A stretch of 64,000 bases of DNA, taken from contig CM073593.1 of assembly GCA_037074705.1 (NCBI GenBank), positions 58,099,501 through 58,163,500 on the forward strand. The letters run 5' to 3'. Positions within the stretch are counted from its first letter, which is position 1, and every line of letters begins with the position of its first letter. The translations under genes were made by a program, and so were the position numbers. This stretch comes from Zhengitettix transpicula. Lineage: Eukaryota; Arthropoda; Insecta; Orthoptera; Tetrigidae. The notes under the pieces are model-generated. The model was not told the DNA's origin. It saw only the letters and a list, made by a program, of their open reading frames with translations, and made no database searches. Of the stretch, positions 36,711-51,726 are shown one piece after another.

Positions 36711-37774
36711 TAACTTATGTTTATAAATAAATAAATATCGTCATATAAACAAAGTCCATTATCTAACAGTTAATATAATTATCTATATTATTTCTCTGAA
36801 TATAATTTATTGGAATGTCAGGACTATAGTTTACTAGCAAACCTGTTCAATCACAATATAAATACTAATTAGAAAATAAATAACAAAATTAAGGACATAA
36901 TGAATTGATAATTTTTTTTTTGAGTTAGTCACCTGAATTGTGCAGTTGTGACGTTCTCACGGCTCTTGCTTTTTTAATTACCTGACGAAAGCAACACTGT
37001 GGAAACGTTGCTTGTTACTTTTTTCTAATGAGTATACGGAGAGTATTGTATTTATTCCACAATAATAGATATTACAACAAAGTTTTGTAGCTTTATGGAA
37101 AAATTTCAGAAATTATCTGCAATGGCCTGTTAAACTCCAAACGAAACAGGAGTTAAAATATGGGCAAATTGAATGAAGTGCGTTAGATTACGATTCAAGT
37201 TAAAATGGTATATGTTCTAACATTCTTAATTATCTGTTGATCATAATTTTTTATTAAAATAATGATTGTTATTTAATAGCCGGGGTGCAAACACGAGGTC
37301 ACTATTCTGGAAATTTTCGCACCAAAATCAATAAGACACCGAGATTGGTTTTACTGGTGATCTACGAATTATTATGACTATGACCCTGTTATTGTCCTAA
37401 AGGACAAAGTAATATTACGTTTATCAATAAAAACATAAAATTCTTTATGGTGAAAGCAAGTAATTATGCTTCTATCAGATACCAATCACTAGTTATAGGC
37501 GTATGTTGGGGAAAATATTTTTTTTTTGATTAGGATGAAACGGCACTGTGATTGGCTGGAACCAAACAAATGTTTTTACTATGTTGTTGAGTCTCTCGTA
37601 AATATAATGAGTTACACATCAAGTGAAAGTTTATAAAGTTTTGAAACCCGCAGCTCCTGATTCGTTGGTACCAAAATTTGTATAACAAATACAAATTGGG
37701 CCTTGAAACTACCTTACCGATTTACATCGCTATAGTTTGAATCATTGCCGGGGTATAATAATATAATGTTTCAA
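36711..37774. other. Intron; CTGANGA motif site and unassigned repeats
   Basis: Contains the motif site at 36979-37010. The string GCCGGGGT occurs at about 37279 and 37748, hinting at further unclassified repeat material. No gene was seen. Confidence 0.4.
36979..37010 (+). other. CTGANGA...GAAACG motif, site 2
   Basis: TACCTGACGAAAGCAACACT is followed by GTGGAAACGTTG. GCAAC and GTTGC can pair across the GAAA segment. It is closely similar to site 1 at 17.07 kb, which is in the other orientation. Confidence 0.45.
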
Positions 37775-37902
37775 GTTACGTCTGTATGTTCCTCTTAAAT
37801 AATTCCAGATATGTGGAGTTGATATTCGAAAATTTTACATGAACCTTCAGATGTTGACTTCTACATGTGTGCCAAAAAGAGAAATGAATGAAAAGTTTTA
37901 AT
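37775..37902 (+). repeat. 127-bp direct repeat, left copy
   Basis: From GTTACGTCTGTATGTTCC to GAATGAAAAGTTTTAA. It matches 38556-38682 with about five substitutions by eye. Not recognised as a known LTR or transposon end. Confidence 0.9.
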
Positions 37903-38304
37903 TTGTTGTGAATGAATTAACGTTAAGAATTGTCGTTTCGTGTGTCTTCTTGGAAGCCAGTGGCAACAGTGATTAAGCAGAGAACCCACGCGCGGGCGGC
38001 TGTGGAGCATAGAGACTGGATCAATGAATTATTCGTATGGTTATCACGAAACCCCCCCAGGAACATGAGCTCAAATTAGAGCAGTTGTAGCACCTCAGGT
38101 TACACGACACACAGTTGGCAGTGGCTTGATTTCAGCAGGGATGCACGGGTCACGTCTCCCCGAGGAGATGATCATCAACTCATTGGGCCCGTGGGGTTGC
38201 TAGAACCGTGTTACAAAACCTTTAATGGATACTGCCCATTTATAATAAAATCAAAAAAAATTCTCATTCATGTTTTCTGACAGTGTATTTATTGCACAAA
38301 CATC
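37903..38304. other. Unassigned GC-richer sequence between direct repeats
   Basis: A moderately GC-rich stretch (about 37960-38215) with fragmentary peptide-like frames but no recognised domain. Confidence 0.35.
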
Positions 38305-38447
38305 TATAACTATAGCCCGGGGGATCTAGCTAACCATTGAATGCCTTCCCCTGTTCTTCCGCATATCCACTTTCAAATCCCTTCCTGTGCTATTAAACGG
38401 AAGTTGCCACCATGTGGATTACCCTCATGTAGCCTGTTACTCTAAAA
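38305..38447 (+). repeat. Rep-1 retroposon copy G, 3' fragment
   Basis: The last ~140 bp of the family: CTATAGCCCGGGGGATC, CTTTCAAATCCCTTCC, TGGATTACCCTCATGTAGCC, CTGTTACTCTAAAAAAA. It lies between the two 127-bp direct repeats. Confidence 0.8.
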
Positions 38448-38555
38448 AAAGGTTGAGTTCCGATGTGGTCCCAGTCGGAGAAGACTTGAATTTTAACGAC
38501 CGCCTTGAAGGCTGCAATGGTAAAAATATTTTCGAACCATTATATTTTTTATTTG

Positions 38556-38682
38556 GTTACGTCTGTATGTTCCTTTTAAATAATTCCAAATATGTGGAGT
38601 TTATATTCGAAAATTTTACATGAACCTTCAGTTGTTGACTTCTACATGTGTTCCAAAAAGAGAAATGAATGAAAAGTTTTAA
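38556..38682 (+). repeat. 127-bp direct repeat, right copy
   Basis: Partner of 37775-37902; repeat starts are 781 bp apart. The similarity stops sharply on both sides. Confidence 0.9.
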
Positions 38683-41600
38683 CCCTAAATAAATAAGAAC
38701 TCAATTGAAAAAGTCAATACGTTTATTTTAAAAGTTTTATTATTGCACTCGACTTAGAATATATATCGAAATAAATTTTTCAATTTTTTATGTTTGATTG
38801 GTTTCATACGGTGTAACAGTCGGTTTTAATTTTAAATAATAGTAATTTATCTTTAACCTTTATAAGAATTTGAGACTGCTAGAATCAATATTGATGGAAG
38901 TATTTTTCAAAATTGTGAAGAGGAATATAAAGAACATTTTTGTGTCTAGCTCCGTTGTACATTCAGAACACACGTCTCAAAGGCAAGTTCGGTCGTGTAC
39001 TCATTTTAGTCCCTTCTAAGTTTTTTTTAATTTTTTTTATTAAGTAGTATTTTTAAAAAAATTCTCCTCAAACAGGGTCTTATCCATTCAATGGTAAGAA
39101 AAAAATCGTCAGTTTATTCAAGGTTAAACCGACCACACGCAGTGCTAACAACCTTGAAAAAATTAACACAGAGGTATCGGATGATTCCTAAATTAGCCAT
39201 ACTTTATTCTGCATGTAAATGTTCAACTTACATTTTTTTATTTGCAAGAAACATAAAATGTTTCGTTTTTCAACACAAGACATTAAATATATTAATTGCT
39301 GACATACCTTAGAAAACTTCACGCATTGCATCTTTACAACTCAAAAATTCCTTTTCCAAGAATAAGAACTTATTATTACTTATACTTATTATAAAATGTT
39401 CGTATTCTTACACCCAATGGTTTTTTTAAAACTTATCTAATAATTTGAATTTGGTCGTAGCTTTCGATAATTTCTACAATAATTGAAACATATCCAATTA
39501 GAGGCATCTTCAATTCATACATTTATATAATCCAACACTTCAAAATATTTTATTTTACTACCACTAACAATAAAGACAACATTGTATGCTAAACCTTCAA
39601 ATTATCCAAAATATTTGTTCCTTAATATATGTAATATTGAGTTAATCAGTTTTTTCAGCATGATAACAGTTTTAATGTTCAGAGTAATTTAAATTGTAAT
39701 GTATATGAACAAGTGTTCTCTCTCTCGTTAGAATTTGCCTCTATTAATATTAATGATAATAAATACTTAATGATTGATATGAAATTGTTATGTATACGAT
39801 ATAAATTTTAGAAAAAATTCAGTAAAAATCGGTAAGTTTCAGAGAAAGATTAATAAATTTTATGAAAAATTAATGCATTACACTAATTAGCTTGTAAACT
39901 AACTGACTATAATTAATGACATAACGTTAACGAAACATTAATAACTTGTGGCTAAAAAATGAGTATCAAATATTTTGGATAGAAATTAATTTTATAAGGA
40001 ATCGTATATGCTAGATATTTATTACTGATACAGTCAGAATTTTAGTTAAATTTAATAAATTAATGATTTTAAATAATTCAGTCTACAAAATTCCTAAGAA
40101 TAGAATAAGAATTACCCAAATCGTCATTTTTTAAAGCTGTTAGTGTCGTTAAAATTAATATTTCTTCCATTCATTTATAATCAATCTAATATCTCAACGC
40201 GAACGTTAAAAGAATAATGTATTGCTCCATGAGTCGTAAAACGTGTTGAGGCAGCATATTTGTTCGTTAAATTCTGAGAGATGTGAAATATGTTTTCCAA
40301 TTAATCTCGTGCGAACCATTTCATTAATGAAATACGCCTTGTGAATGATCATAATTCTAAAACGCCGCAGTTTAGGCGGAAAATTTGTTTCAGACATATT
40401 TTTGATTCACCTCGAACTCGATTTTAAATTAACACAAAGGAGACCATCATTAGTATATTGAACATTTTTGGAAATGCTCACCAGAAAATATTTGTCTTAC
40501 TTAAATAATACTCCTCTAAAGTAAAATTAATGTGGTGTAAAACGGAGTTCACTCTGCCATTAGTAATAGATATTTGAGAAATGATGCAGTGTAATTGCTG
40601 TAACGTTGGTTACACAAGAAAAAGAAATGGTCCGTCATCATAAAAGGCTTATTTACTTTAACTGTTGCATTATTCGCGACAAATTTTCAAGGCATTTCTG
40701 AGAACTACCGTCTCAGAGGATGTTTGTGAAATGAATCGCTGCTATTTCTCGTTCTCCTCCCCGCTAGACCTCTTCGGTAAGCCGAGATAAAATCTCTGGA
40801 TTGCACTCAGCAGGAAAGGAAACTTTGTCAGCAGAAAAGTAGCAAGCAAATGAGCTCAGGAAACACCTCGACCTCATTTAATTACAGTGTCATTTCTTTA
40901 CTTCTTAGCAGTTTGTTAATTCAATCTAAATCACAGGGAATTTTATTACGTTATTAAAATAAGCGTAATTACTGACGCAATTTAATTTTCAAGAATCATT
41001 TGTGTATGAACACAGATATGTGTCTGATTGACCAGTTGCGAACTGCTTTAATTAACTGATGCTTTTATTGTCTTTGTGTGTTGTACAGTACAAAGTACAG
41101 TATTATAATCAATAGGTAATCAGTCTTCCGTAATTATGAGTTACTATAACTTAATAGCGCTTTTTCAAATGAAGCAAATATAAATTGCAGTCGGGTAACG
41201 AAAAGCTTGATTTTGCTGTAGGACAAACTGAATTTAGATTATAAACAGCATTGTTTATTCTTGTTACCTTTTCCCCTATATAGCCTATAGCATCGTCATT
41301 AATAAGAAAGAGGGGACTTTCTCGGAGTAAATCTACATAATAAAAAAGGATGTATATTTGTATGTATGTATTTACGTTAATCGCTATACATATTTAAACT
41401 TGTTAACAGATAGCAACAAAAATTGGTACACATATTCTTTAAACGACGAGAAACGGTACTGTGGGGGTGAGAATCCTGTAGCATAAAGGTTGAAAGAATT
41501 ATAATTTTAAAAAAAGTAATCATTTAGTGTTAAGTTACTGCGCCTCAAGAAATCATGTCGTCAAAGCACACGCGCGCAAGAGAGACGTTACTACGCGATG

Positions 41601-43849
41601 ATACTGCACAACAAAGTAAATAGTTCATTTTTTTCGTAATGAAATATTTTGATTGAATAACACAGCTAGTGATAAATAAAGCATTATCGGGTTTCCATCC
41701 GGATTTAGCGTGTATTAAAACACGTTTCAATGGAGTTGCTCTGCATCATCGTCAGTTAGGGTGCTGTTCTAGAGCCGACGAGTTATAATTAAGCAAAGCA
41801 TGGGAACCTGTCTTAGTGAATCTCCGTACACGCGGGTAAGAGTATGATGATGCAATATACTGGGTCAATCTTGCCTGGCTACAGCAACAACACGCTGCAC
41901 TCGCAGCAACCAACAACCAACCAACGACGAAAATTGTCGAATAAAAACCGTGGGACCGAATAAATGAATCGATAAAAATTCATTAGTCACATTTGTACTC
42001 CTGAAGATATAAATGCAGCTCTTTGACGTGGTACGGAACAACACCTGACAATGATGGTTGAAACGTTACGTTTTAATCCTGGACGGAAAAGAGAATTTAT
42101 TTCGCATAAATAGATCATGGGAAGCGAGAACTTTTATTCTTCTGAAAGATTATCATGCTATTCTTTACTGTTTTAATTTAAATAAATCCTACCATTATAG
42201 GTATTTCTGATAAATAAGAGTAATCTATACACAACAATACACGCCTGCAGAATTTTAATATAATAACCAAAATAAATTTATGCAAGCGTAGCAAACCAGT
42301 CAATAATAAAGAAAAGTTTTTATTTTATTACTTTTTTAATAATCTTCAAGACAAAATTTAATAATTGAAAAGTTATAAATTGAAATTTTAAAGAACAAAC
42401 CAAATTTTTGCCTATGCAATTAATAAAACGACAGAATTAGATTTATATTAAAATAAATAATTCTGTAAATAATATTGTGACACGTGCTACAAATATGAAA
42501 TATAATTTAATTCTTGGTTCTGTATTTGATGTAATTGTCACAACAATTTTTAAATATATTCTCGTATTTAAATTTCAGTCATTTAAATTATATTTTCCCC
42601 CTGCCATAATTCCATCTGAAGGTGATCCAATATATTGACAAATCTTCCACGTTAAAAAATAAAAGTTTCACCATTTATTCAATTTAAGCAGTCGTTTGTA
42701 ATGTACAAAGTATATAGGTGAAATTTGACAAACTTAACACGACCAACATTATGCTTTTCGTTAGGTGTGCAATTCAACCCGTGATTTTGGTTTACTTAAA
42801 TCTGTCTGCATTGTGTATTTGAACATGCTAAAAGTAAAGTATAATAAAGTACTGAATCGAAGCTATGCATAAACATGAATGCACGGGAAAAGCAACCGGT
42901 GATACTTTTAGATATTGGGTAAAGTGGGACTTACAGGGGAAGCAGACCACAAAGCTCGTATTTAGGACAGGCCCCCTGCGCTGAGAAGAGCCGAGAACGA
43001 CACTGGGGAAAAATCCTCATCCTCCAGGGAGCTTGCTGGGGCTTTTGCCCGTACTGTTATAGGAGACTGTTGTACCCACACATAAATCACATAGACGAAG
43101 ACATTTATCTCCAACGACTGTCAGACACGCTCGAGGAAGCGCGTATTTCCAAACTGCTCTGATTGACATTGATATTTACAGTTATTCAATTATGAACCAG
43201 TGCCTCGAGATATCTTAAATGTCAGACGCTTCAGTCAGAAGTTTCCATTTTGAAGCATCAAGAATACAGGAATTTATGTATTGAAAAGACCATCTTCATC
43301 TAAGATCGTCAGTAATTTTATTTAGGTTAAAAGAATTGTAACGATATGCATTTTAAAAATTTACTGCCTGAAATTTGTTCTGTTAAGATTTTATTTTGCA
43401 ATGCTGACGTACATTATTGAATGACGAGATTTACATTATTTCCGGAAATTAAAACTGGAAATTTGTGTAATTTACATTGCAGAATGAAAATGTACTCTGA
43501 TAATAATCAAGGAGGAAGAAAATATGTCTAAGAAAATAATTTAACTATATTGTAATGAAAGCCATCACTTATGTGAATAATTAACCACATCTATTTTGAA
43601 TTATTTCACATTAAATTAATTTACTGTAAACTTTATTAACATTTTAAGCATTAAATGTTAGGCATTTTTCGGTGACAGTTAAAGAAACAGTAGTTAATAA
43701 TGACATTTAAACATTATTTGCTTGATGCCACATCTAAATTCTTACGTTCAGTATAACAGACAATTTTTTTGGAAGATTTTTCGAAGTTGAAAGTTAATGG
43801 ACATTATGTGATTGGCAAATTTATCAGAATCTTTGTACCCGCTTGAGAC
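38683..43849. other. Giant intron; no gene recognised
   Basis: AT-rich with modest GC-richer patches at 40670-40900, 41740-41960 and 42950-43150. Site CCTGACAATGATGGTTGAAAC at 42043-42063 resembles the CTGANGA...GAAACG motif but breaks the core. Short frames have no recognisable motif. Confidence 0.4.
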
Positions 43850-44960
43850 GAGTACGATGGAGAGATCAGTACGTGATGGGCATTTGAGCGAGCCAGGTCA
43901 CGCTCATCGTGGCCGTCAAGATGGCTATTAAACAACCGAATTACCTTTTAGTAGTTTCATTTATTGTTCCAAATAAGAGAATTGAAATACCACATTCTAA
44001 AACAAATCTTAGGTTGAAAACCGAGGGAGCTGCTACTACGCGAGGCGAGCGAACTGGAGCCGTCTACGCAATGCTTCGCACGGGAGAATTATTACATCCT
44101 GTACGCTGAGAGACAAACACGTAGGTCTGCCCGAGAGCTGTAGTGAAAACTTCTGCCCCCAAAAACAACAACGTGGAACTAACTTGACATCGAGCCGACA
44201 ACGGCACAGAAAGAGTCATCCCCGATGCAAGTTCGCAGCTATTTACCATGTAGAAGCAGTTTTTTGGAAAATTTATCAAACTAAAAGCTACAAAATTCGT
44301 AATGTTAATTGGTTGTTAAATTCCTTCAAAAGTGTCGATTACATGCGATGAAACTCGAACGCCCTGTTTTTGGATTGGCAAATCTCGACGCGACATTGTG
44401 AGGAAGGTTTTGTTTACTTCATTATTAAATTTAAAGCCAGAGAATTTGTAATTGTATGCAAATTCATGTTACAAATTTCATGGTGATATATAAAACTATG
44501 CAGTCATAAAATTGTGTTTTAAATACTCATATACTATAGATAAATCTGTTACTGTTGTTTTAATAAATATTTGAGTATATGAGTAAATAAAATTTTGTAT
44601 CAACCATAAATATTACAATGACATGGGAAACAGTTTTGCTTGGAAAAGGTAATCGGTGTTTCAGAAACTTACTTGCTTTTGGAATCGGTTTGCGTACAGA
44701 AGCGCCTCTAATAGCGTCGCATGCCGTTAGTGTTTACAACGACGTCGCCTGCGTAGTTGCATTAATGGAATTCGTAGGGTCTTCTAATGCAGAGAACGAG
44801 GCTTGGCCCACAGAGCCTGTCTGCGGCCACTTCAAACAGCTTCTGAGCATTCCACGTTCCCGCATGGTAATGCTTAAATAGGTCGAGAAGCTCCATTTTC
44901 ATGAGAGCCTGAGCCACTCTGTCCACGGCTGCAGAATGAGTCAATTCGTCTCAGCTTTAA
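43850..44960. other. Two GC-richer islands with unassigned open frames
   Basis: 43855-44240 and 44618-44950. The second carries an 87-codon plus frame (ends FKQLLSIPRSRMVMLK) opposite a 60-codon minus frame containing MKMELLDLFKHYHAGTWNAQ, which is preceded by an acceptor-like TTCTGCAG. Neither continues into a consensus donor in frame and neither belongs to an ankyrin or death domain. This could be an old transposon fragment, a conserved element or an unknown exon. Confidence 0.35.
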
Positions 44961-47900
44961 AGTATCTGTCCCTCATAATACAAAAGAATAAAATTAGTCG
45001 TAATCGTCAAGGAGCAAGTTTCATTTTATTATTAAATTTCTGAGAGATAATCCATTATCATATGAAGAGGGGAAGAGACAAAAGAGAGAGTGAGGTTGTA
45101 GAAGGGGACAGTCGTAGCATTCAAGCAGGAAACCCATAAAAAGCCTCAATTAAGTTGGCCGGGAATCTCTTAATCCTCTACAATGACTAAGAAAATGACT
45201 AGATTGCTATCGTCAACATACACGGGCCAGAATGAACGCATCTGATTCTGTTCCGAGTATTTGGGATACAGACTGATGTAATGAATCAGTGCAGTGAGAC
45301 TTAGATTACGACCAAGGCTGAAGAATTAAAAAATACACACAAAATGTGTTTTCTTATTTTATACACTCTTCTTCACAAAAATCACCATAAAATCCATTTC
45401 GACGGGCAACGCATTCAATTCTACAGGATGCTCAGCCTTGATATTTAATTTAATAAACTCTGTTTTATCGGGGATTTGTGGGCTCAGGGGTCTTTTAAAT
45501 AAATTATAATGTTAATATCGTAAATATAATATTAAATAATTATTTTATTATGCAACTAAAATAAATAAATTATTGTAAACACAATCCAGTTTAATGTAAA
45601 ACTTGCAAGGCCGTTTAGTGCTGAATAAGATAAAAGTAGGTGAATTAAATATTAAATATTTGCCAAACGTAATAGTCTCACATGAAAGAGAGAATATTAC
45701 ATTTACTTTTGGTTTATGTATTTTGCATATTATAGCTCAAACTTAATATTGATGGTCTCCAGCCCTTCATATTGATAATCATATACACTATGCATTCCAT
45801 TTTTTCTTCTTGATAAATTAATTCTGTAATAGTTCTTTATTTCTTGTCAGAAGAATAATTTATTGAAAATTTAAACACTAGTGTAATTATATAAAAGCAC
45901 TTCTCATAATTGATTATTCTCATACGATATTAATTATGACAGTTTTTTTCATGAATTAAGCAAAATATTATGGGCTTTTTTATTATTTTACATTTAATTA
46001 TTACAAAATTAATAAAATAGCCAGTAATCAAGCAAATATTTATTTAATAAATTTATTTTTTCTACTAGTCAAGAAATCTCTGCAATTTATACCGTATTTT
46101 AAGATTTCTTCAAGTGATAGCTATTTAAAATTACAAAAGTTCTTAAATTGTTAGTTTTGAGATTAGCTTTCTTAATAATAATTTCGTATAAATGACTTTC
46201 TGTAGAGTTTATAAATTAATAAACAATTTTTTCATAGTTTATTATGTGTCCATGATTGTAGGAACCGAAAGAAGAGCCTGGAGGAGTCCCAAATTAAGGG
46301 ATTTATAGTTAAGATAGGCAAGAATGAATAATTTAATGCCTTAAAGACAAAATTAACGTTTTAGATAAACATAATGTTATTTACAAAATTAATTGTTTAG
46401 ATTTCAATTGCAAGTTATATCTAAACTAACTAACTAAACTCGAATTAATAAACATAAAAAAACCAATTGAATTTTAATGTTCAAAAATCGTCTATATATT
46501 TATTTGCATGTTTAAATAAACATAATTTCATTTGGTAAAATGCGAAAATTTTAGATTACGAATGAGCACATTACTAATTATTTAAATAGAATTTTTTGTG
46601 TGTTTTTAAATATCTACCATACGCTCAAATGCACTGTATATAACACATTTATACTAAAAAGCACACTCTTTTGTAAATTTCTACCAAAAGAAAATTATGG
46701 ATTGATATTTCAATAAATAAATTGTAAGTAATGTTGAATAATTTTCACATAATTGTATTACAAAGATCAAGTTTATAAAATTTTGTTTCATTTAAATGTT
46801 TATATATTGACTTGTAAAAGTTTTATATTTTCACGTTAAGAGGTTCCAAAAAGAAACAATACGTCGTGCGAATTTTTGTATTAATATGTATTAATATGTA
46901 CTAATTTCATATTTTATTGGAATATATTTCTCACGTATTTGGATCGTATATTCATGTAATAAATATTTTCTACTTTACTGCCTATTTTTAGGTTTCTTCA
47001 AAGGTTTAATATCTAGGAAATAGTGCGCTGAATGAATAGTTCCATCGCAGTCCAGTGATAAACGTCGTAACGTGGAGCGGAAGGCGCACCGAGTAGAGTT
47101 GCCCTCCCTTTGTGCTCAAATTCCGTTGTCCTGGTTGTAACTCGTAAGTTGAACCATGTGGTTCTAAACTGTTAGCTTAAACTTCTCAGTTGGTGCAAGG
47201 GTTCTGTTGAGGCCTACGAGGAGCTGATATAACTCAATATCTCAAAACAACGGGACCTTAGGCTCCGGAGGACTGTTTACTTCATTGCTGGGTCCAGAAT
47301 TTCAGTCACACATTAATTTATTTGTTACGGACTTTTGTCCATTATATTAAAGAGATTGCCTATTCCTGTATTAAAATGGTTTGCAGACATCGCTATTGTA
47401 ACTACGGACGAATTAATGGAAACTGTCTTAGTTAAATCACTGACTTACGATGGGTATAATCTGTATTCGTCGTATTGCGATCAAGCGCTTTTAAACGAAA
47501 ACTGCCCCAAGCAGATTTATTTTTAATTTGTTTTTTATTGTTAATTAATAATTAGGTAATTATACGTGCAAGTTCCACAGGATAAATTATTAAGTACTGC
47601 GTCCTCTAACTCCATTCTATGAACTGATACATAAATTTTATGAAAGTATAATTTCCTTTAATTAAGTTTACTTTGAATTGTTACTAATTTAATTTAATGG
47701 TTAATAAAACTACAAAAGTAGTAAAACAATTCCTGGATTTAAACTGAAATAATTAATATATTTTAAAAAAAATTAAGTAGCTTTAAACCCCATTTTGGGA
47801 CACGTTGCTTACATGTAAAAAAATAATATACGAAATTATTATTTTTAATATGGTGACAAACTCTAATTAAAAAATAGCGTCTATAAGAATATAAATTCTT

Positions 47901-50900
47901 TTCAATCTTAATAAGAAAGACAAACGATTATTCATTCAAGCAGAATGAGATGGAAAATTTTACTGGAGTATTTTCGATATAACGATTCAGCTAAAAGTTT
48001 GGTATTTGCTTATTGAAATGAAAAAAGTTAAATTATTATGGGACTGGTATTTAATAGGAGTTATTAGAAAATACATTTATGGGAATAGAATTTTTAATTT
48101 TATTTGAAATAAAAATTCATAATTTTATTAAAATATGTCTCCGAAGTACATATTTGTTTAATATTTACGTTTACGCTTTATAAAATTTTACAAAGAACAT
48201 TATTGTTGTTGTTTTTAACTCGTAACAGTTGGTAGATATTTCTGTTTGTTTAAAATTATTTTTCTGAAACTTAACTGTGAAACTTTTGACTGTTTACATT
48301 TATTAGTGAATAAAACCTCAAAACAGTTTTTTTTCTGTTTTTATAAAAAAAATAACCATTATAATCGAGTTCAAACATAAATATTTATGTTCGAGTAAGA
48401 TTTTGGAATATAATATACTGGTTATCCACAAAACTGGATTTTCATCATGTACAATTTGTACATGTGTGTTTTTTTCGTCCTATTCAAATTGCGATTTATT
48501 GCATGGTAAATTTGATACATATTTAAGTACCACTAAATAAATAATTTGTAGAATTACTCTTCTAAAAATATTTCACAAGCCATCCCGTCTAGAATCTGAG
48601 AAGAAATTTATGCCGTTATTCGGGAAAGGAGCTTTTCCTTTACAGGTTTGATGAAGTTCCATAATTGTGACTCCATTAATTCTGTGAAATGCTCTCCGGA
48701 ATTTAAATGAGATCACAATCTTCAGTGGAAAGTTCTTGAATTCTAATTCCAATCAAAGATTTAAGGGGAATAAAATATTACGCTCTCTGAAGTTGTGAAC
48801 TAATTTTCAACAACTCTTTTAATCTTAAAAAGAAACGATATATATAGACATTAATTTGATGTACAATTCTATAATAAAGTGAAAGAGTTTATTAGTCACG
48901 TAAAAAACTGAAATGTAAACAAATTCTGTTTCTTTTCTGAGGAGATTTGATTGATTTACATGTATATAATACTAAGATAATATAAACATTAACCGCCGGT
49001 TAATTCTAACATTTTTGAGACAACTAAATGACGAAAGTCAATATATGATAAATCACGTTATAGACGGCGTCACTCACGTCAACTCATATTGTGCTCCCAG
49101 GAATTATTTTTTCAACGCCTGACGAAGATGGCGGCGTGTGTCATTATTAGTAAATAATTTGGTTGCTGACATTTTCCTGGATCACATTCTGGATAACTAC
49201 AGTCCTGTAACACTCATATTTACACACACTAATTTTGAGCTCTTTAATAAAATATTTAGTACTTTGCAAAATAAATTTCCCTCCAAAAATCGATGTTAGT
49301 TACCGTACCTTTCCCTAATTCCGGGTATTTTCAAATAACCTTCTTTGCGTCGTTCCTGCTCGTCTCTCCTACTCTACTACTTAGCGGTACTTGATAGGTC
49401 AATTTTCAAAATCATTATTTCGTAACCTTATTAGCGAACATTTCCCTTATCGCGTACTGTTTTAATAATGCCAATTCCTGTCAGTTTAATTTCAAACTCA
49501 TTTATTTGGAAGTTGACCTTTCATGTTTCGTTGTCTGAAGAAGATTCATTGCGGTTCCAAGGTCGACAGAACCTGACTTGTCTCATACAATATTTATAAA
49601 GGTGTAATTATATTCATGTTGAAACAATGATTATTAACATAAGATTTACAAGGGTTAAGTAGCTCCTGGTGTTAAATGAGAATTCCTTTATTCGACAAGA
49701 AATCTAGGTTATTCTAGACTGTAACATAATTTTACGCTAAAATTTTGGAAAATAGTGTAGTAAATTACCGAATGTTAAGTGTTTCTATTAATGAATGCAC
49801 CAGCAAAATTTGTCATAAAATAGAACATATTAATGAAATAAAAATTGACACGACGTATATATCCTTTCTGTAAACTCTCTAGGTGCAAAAGTCTTAATAT
49901 CTAAAAAATTAAGAGAGAACAGGTTTTTATAAACATGATATTTATAATACATTTATGTGAAAATATTTGAAAGATTACTTACAATTTATTTCTTGAAATA
50001 TTAATACATAGTTTTTGCGCTTTATTAACGCATTGCAGCTGAAATTAGTGTTTCTGTTGAGTTTATTGTTTCTATTTAAAATTAACAATTGAAAAAAAAT
50101 TACATTAACTGATAAAAATAAACTCCAAGGAATTATAAATTCTATTTAAATTATTAGTATAATTTTTTCACGTTAAAAACAGAATTATTAGAGTTTATTT
50201 TCAATCTTAAATAATATTTACGTACTACAAATATTTTTACATTTTTCCAATTAAAATTATAGATTATTTAAATAAATATCTATGGACCCATCTGAATAAA
50301 TTGTAACTATACATTAAATGTTTTTAAGTTCATTTTATGTTTATAAAATATTTTTAATATTTTTTTATTTTTCAGTTTATTAAAATATATTTTTGACAAA
50401 TTTGTCTGGTTTAGTCACTTAAAATTCAACGAAGTTCGATAAATATAACTATTAAGCGTTACTATTATGGATTTAACATTTCCTCACAGATTTAACAAAA
50501 ATAAAACGACAAATATACAAAATGAGCAAATTTTGACATTTAGCTTAGCAGAACATCAAAGAATTACTTTAAATTATTAAATTCATATAATTATATATTA
50601 TTTGAATAACTCTTTAGTTGATTTTGTAAAGGCATGAAGTTATATACAAGACCAAAGAGTATGTGCTAACAATAAAAGTTGATATCAATGGATGCTTTGT
50701 AGTTATATCTTTGGGTCTCCAAAGTTCCCTTGATGTCTTTGTGAGAGGGACATCGGGGACATGGCAAACAACTATATAAGAATCAATAGCCAACGGGGGA
50801 AACTCTCGCTGTTTTTGAAAGAGAACGTGGCAAATGGACCGATTCTTTCTTTCACGATTGAATAACAAGTTAGACTAGGTATAAAAATTCGTAAAATCAG

Positions 50901-51726
50901 TTTGTTGTAGTGGAATATCTTTTCATTTCGGTGGGAAGCAAGTTTCCTGTTATTAATGAAAATAACAGCGCTTAAATATTGGCTACGAGTTTGTAAACAG
51001 TTTCAATGAGAAAGGTTGATCAGGTAACACCTTGACAGTAGTCTTCAAAAATAAAAGAATTTAAACTTATTACTTTAAAAGTTGAATTATTTTTTTATAT
51101 AAAAAAGGAAAATACACATTATCACTGTTTGTTACCTAATAGTTATTTTATGTGGGATAAAAGTAAATTTTTCAGATTAATTATAAAACTAATGTAGGTT
51201 GTTTAAGAAATATACTTTTACAAATAAATGTGACAGCGGAACTAGGTGAAGTCAGGTAAATAATAATTTGTGCGCTAAAATTAAATTACGTAATGATAGC
51301 GGCGAGTGATTGGCAGTTTTTAATTTTGAAGTATATTTGTCAGTTTAAGCTAACATTTTTATTTTTAATTATAACTGCCAACATGTTCAAACTTAATTAC
51401 AGTATATAAATTAAAATGTCGTACAAATTTTTTACACCCTGAATTTTCTGATACTTGTTTTCACTATTTAGTTGCTCAAAGATAGGCTTAAGTCATCGTA
51501 AATATTTCATGTACGGCTTTTAAACAATTAATTTGACATTAATGTGTTGATTATGGAAACAGAAATAATATTGGGAGTAGGACTCGGTAAACATATTCAA
51601 AGTTAACTGAAAAAAAGTCCCATAAGAAGAATCTATTATAGATTATCTGATAATAAAAGTAAAAATTATTTAACTCGTCTTCTAAGCTCCGGTTTTTTAA
51701 GGGATGTTAAATAAAAGAGAATGTTA
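44961..51726. other. Giant intron; no gene recognised
   Basis: Mostly very AT-rich. GC-richer patches occur at 45110-45300, 47030-47300 and 50640-50870 (84-codon minus frame), none with a recognised domain. At 49110 CCTGACGAAGATGGCGGCG repeats half of the CTGANGA motif without the GAAA half. Confidence 0.4.

Noticed and set aside
44762..44944. Minus frame MKMELLDLFKHYHAGTWNAQ as an extra exon of the ankyrin gene
   Set aside because: The ankyrin register from exon 63799-63897 to 35913-36116 is already continuous and matches the vertebrate order. The frame is neither an ankyrin repeat nor a death domain and lacks a good donor.
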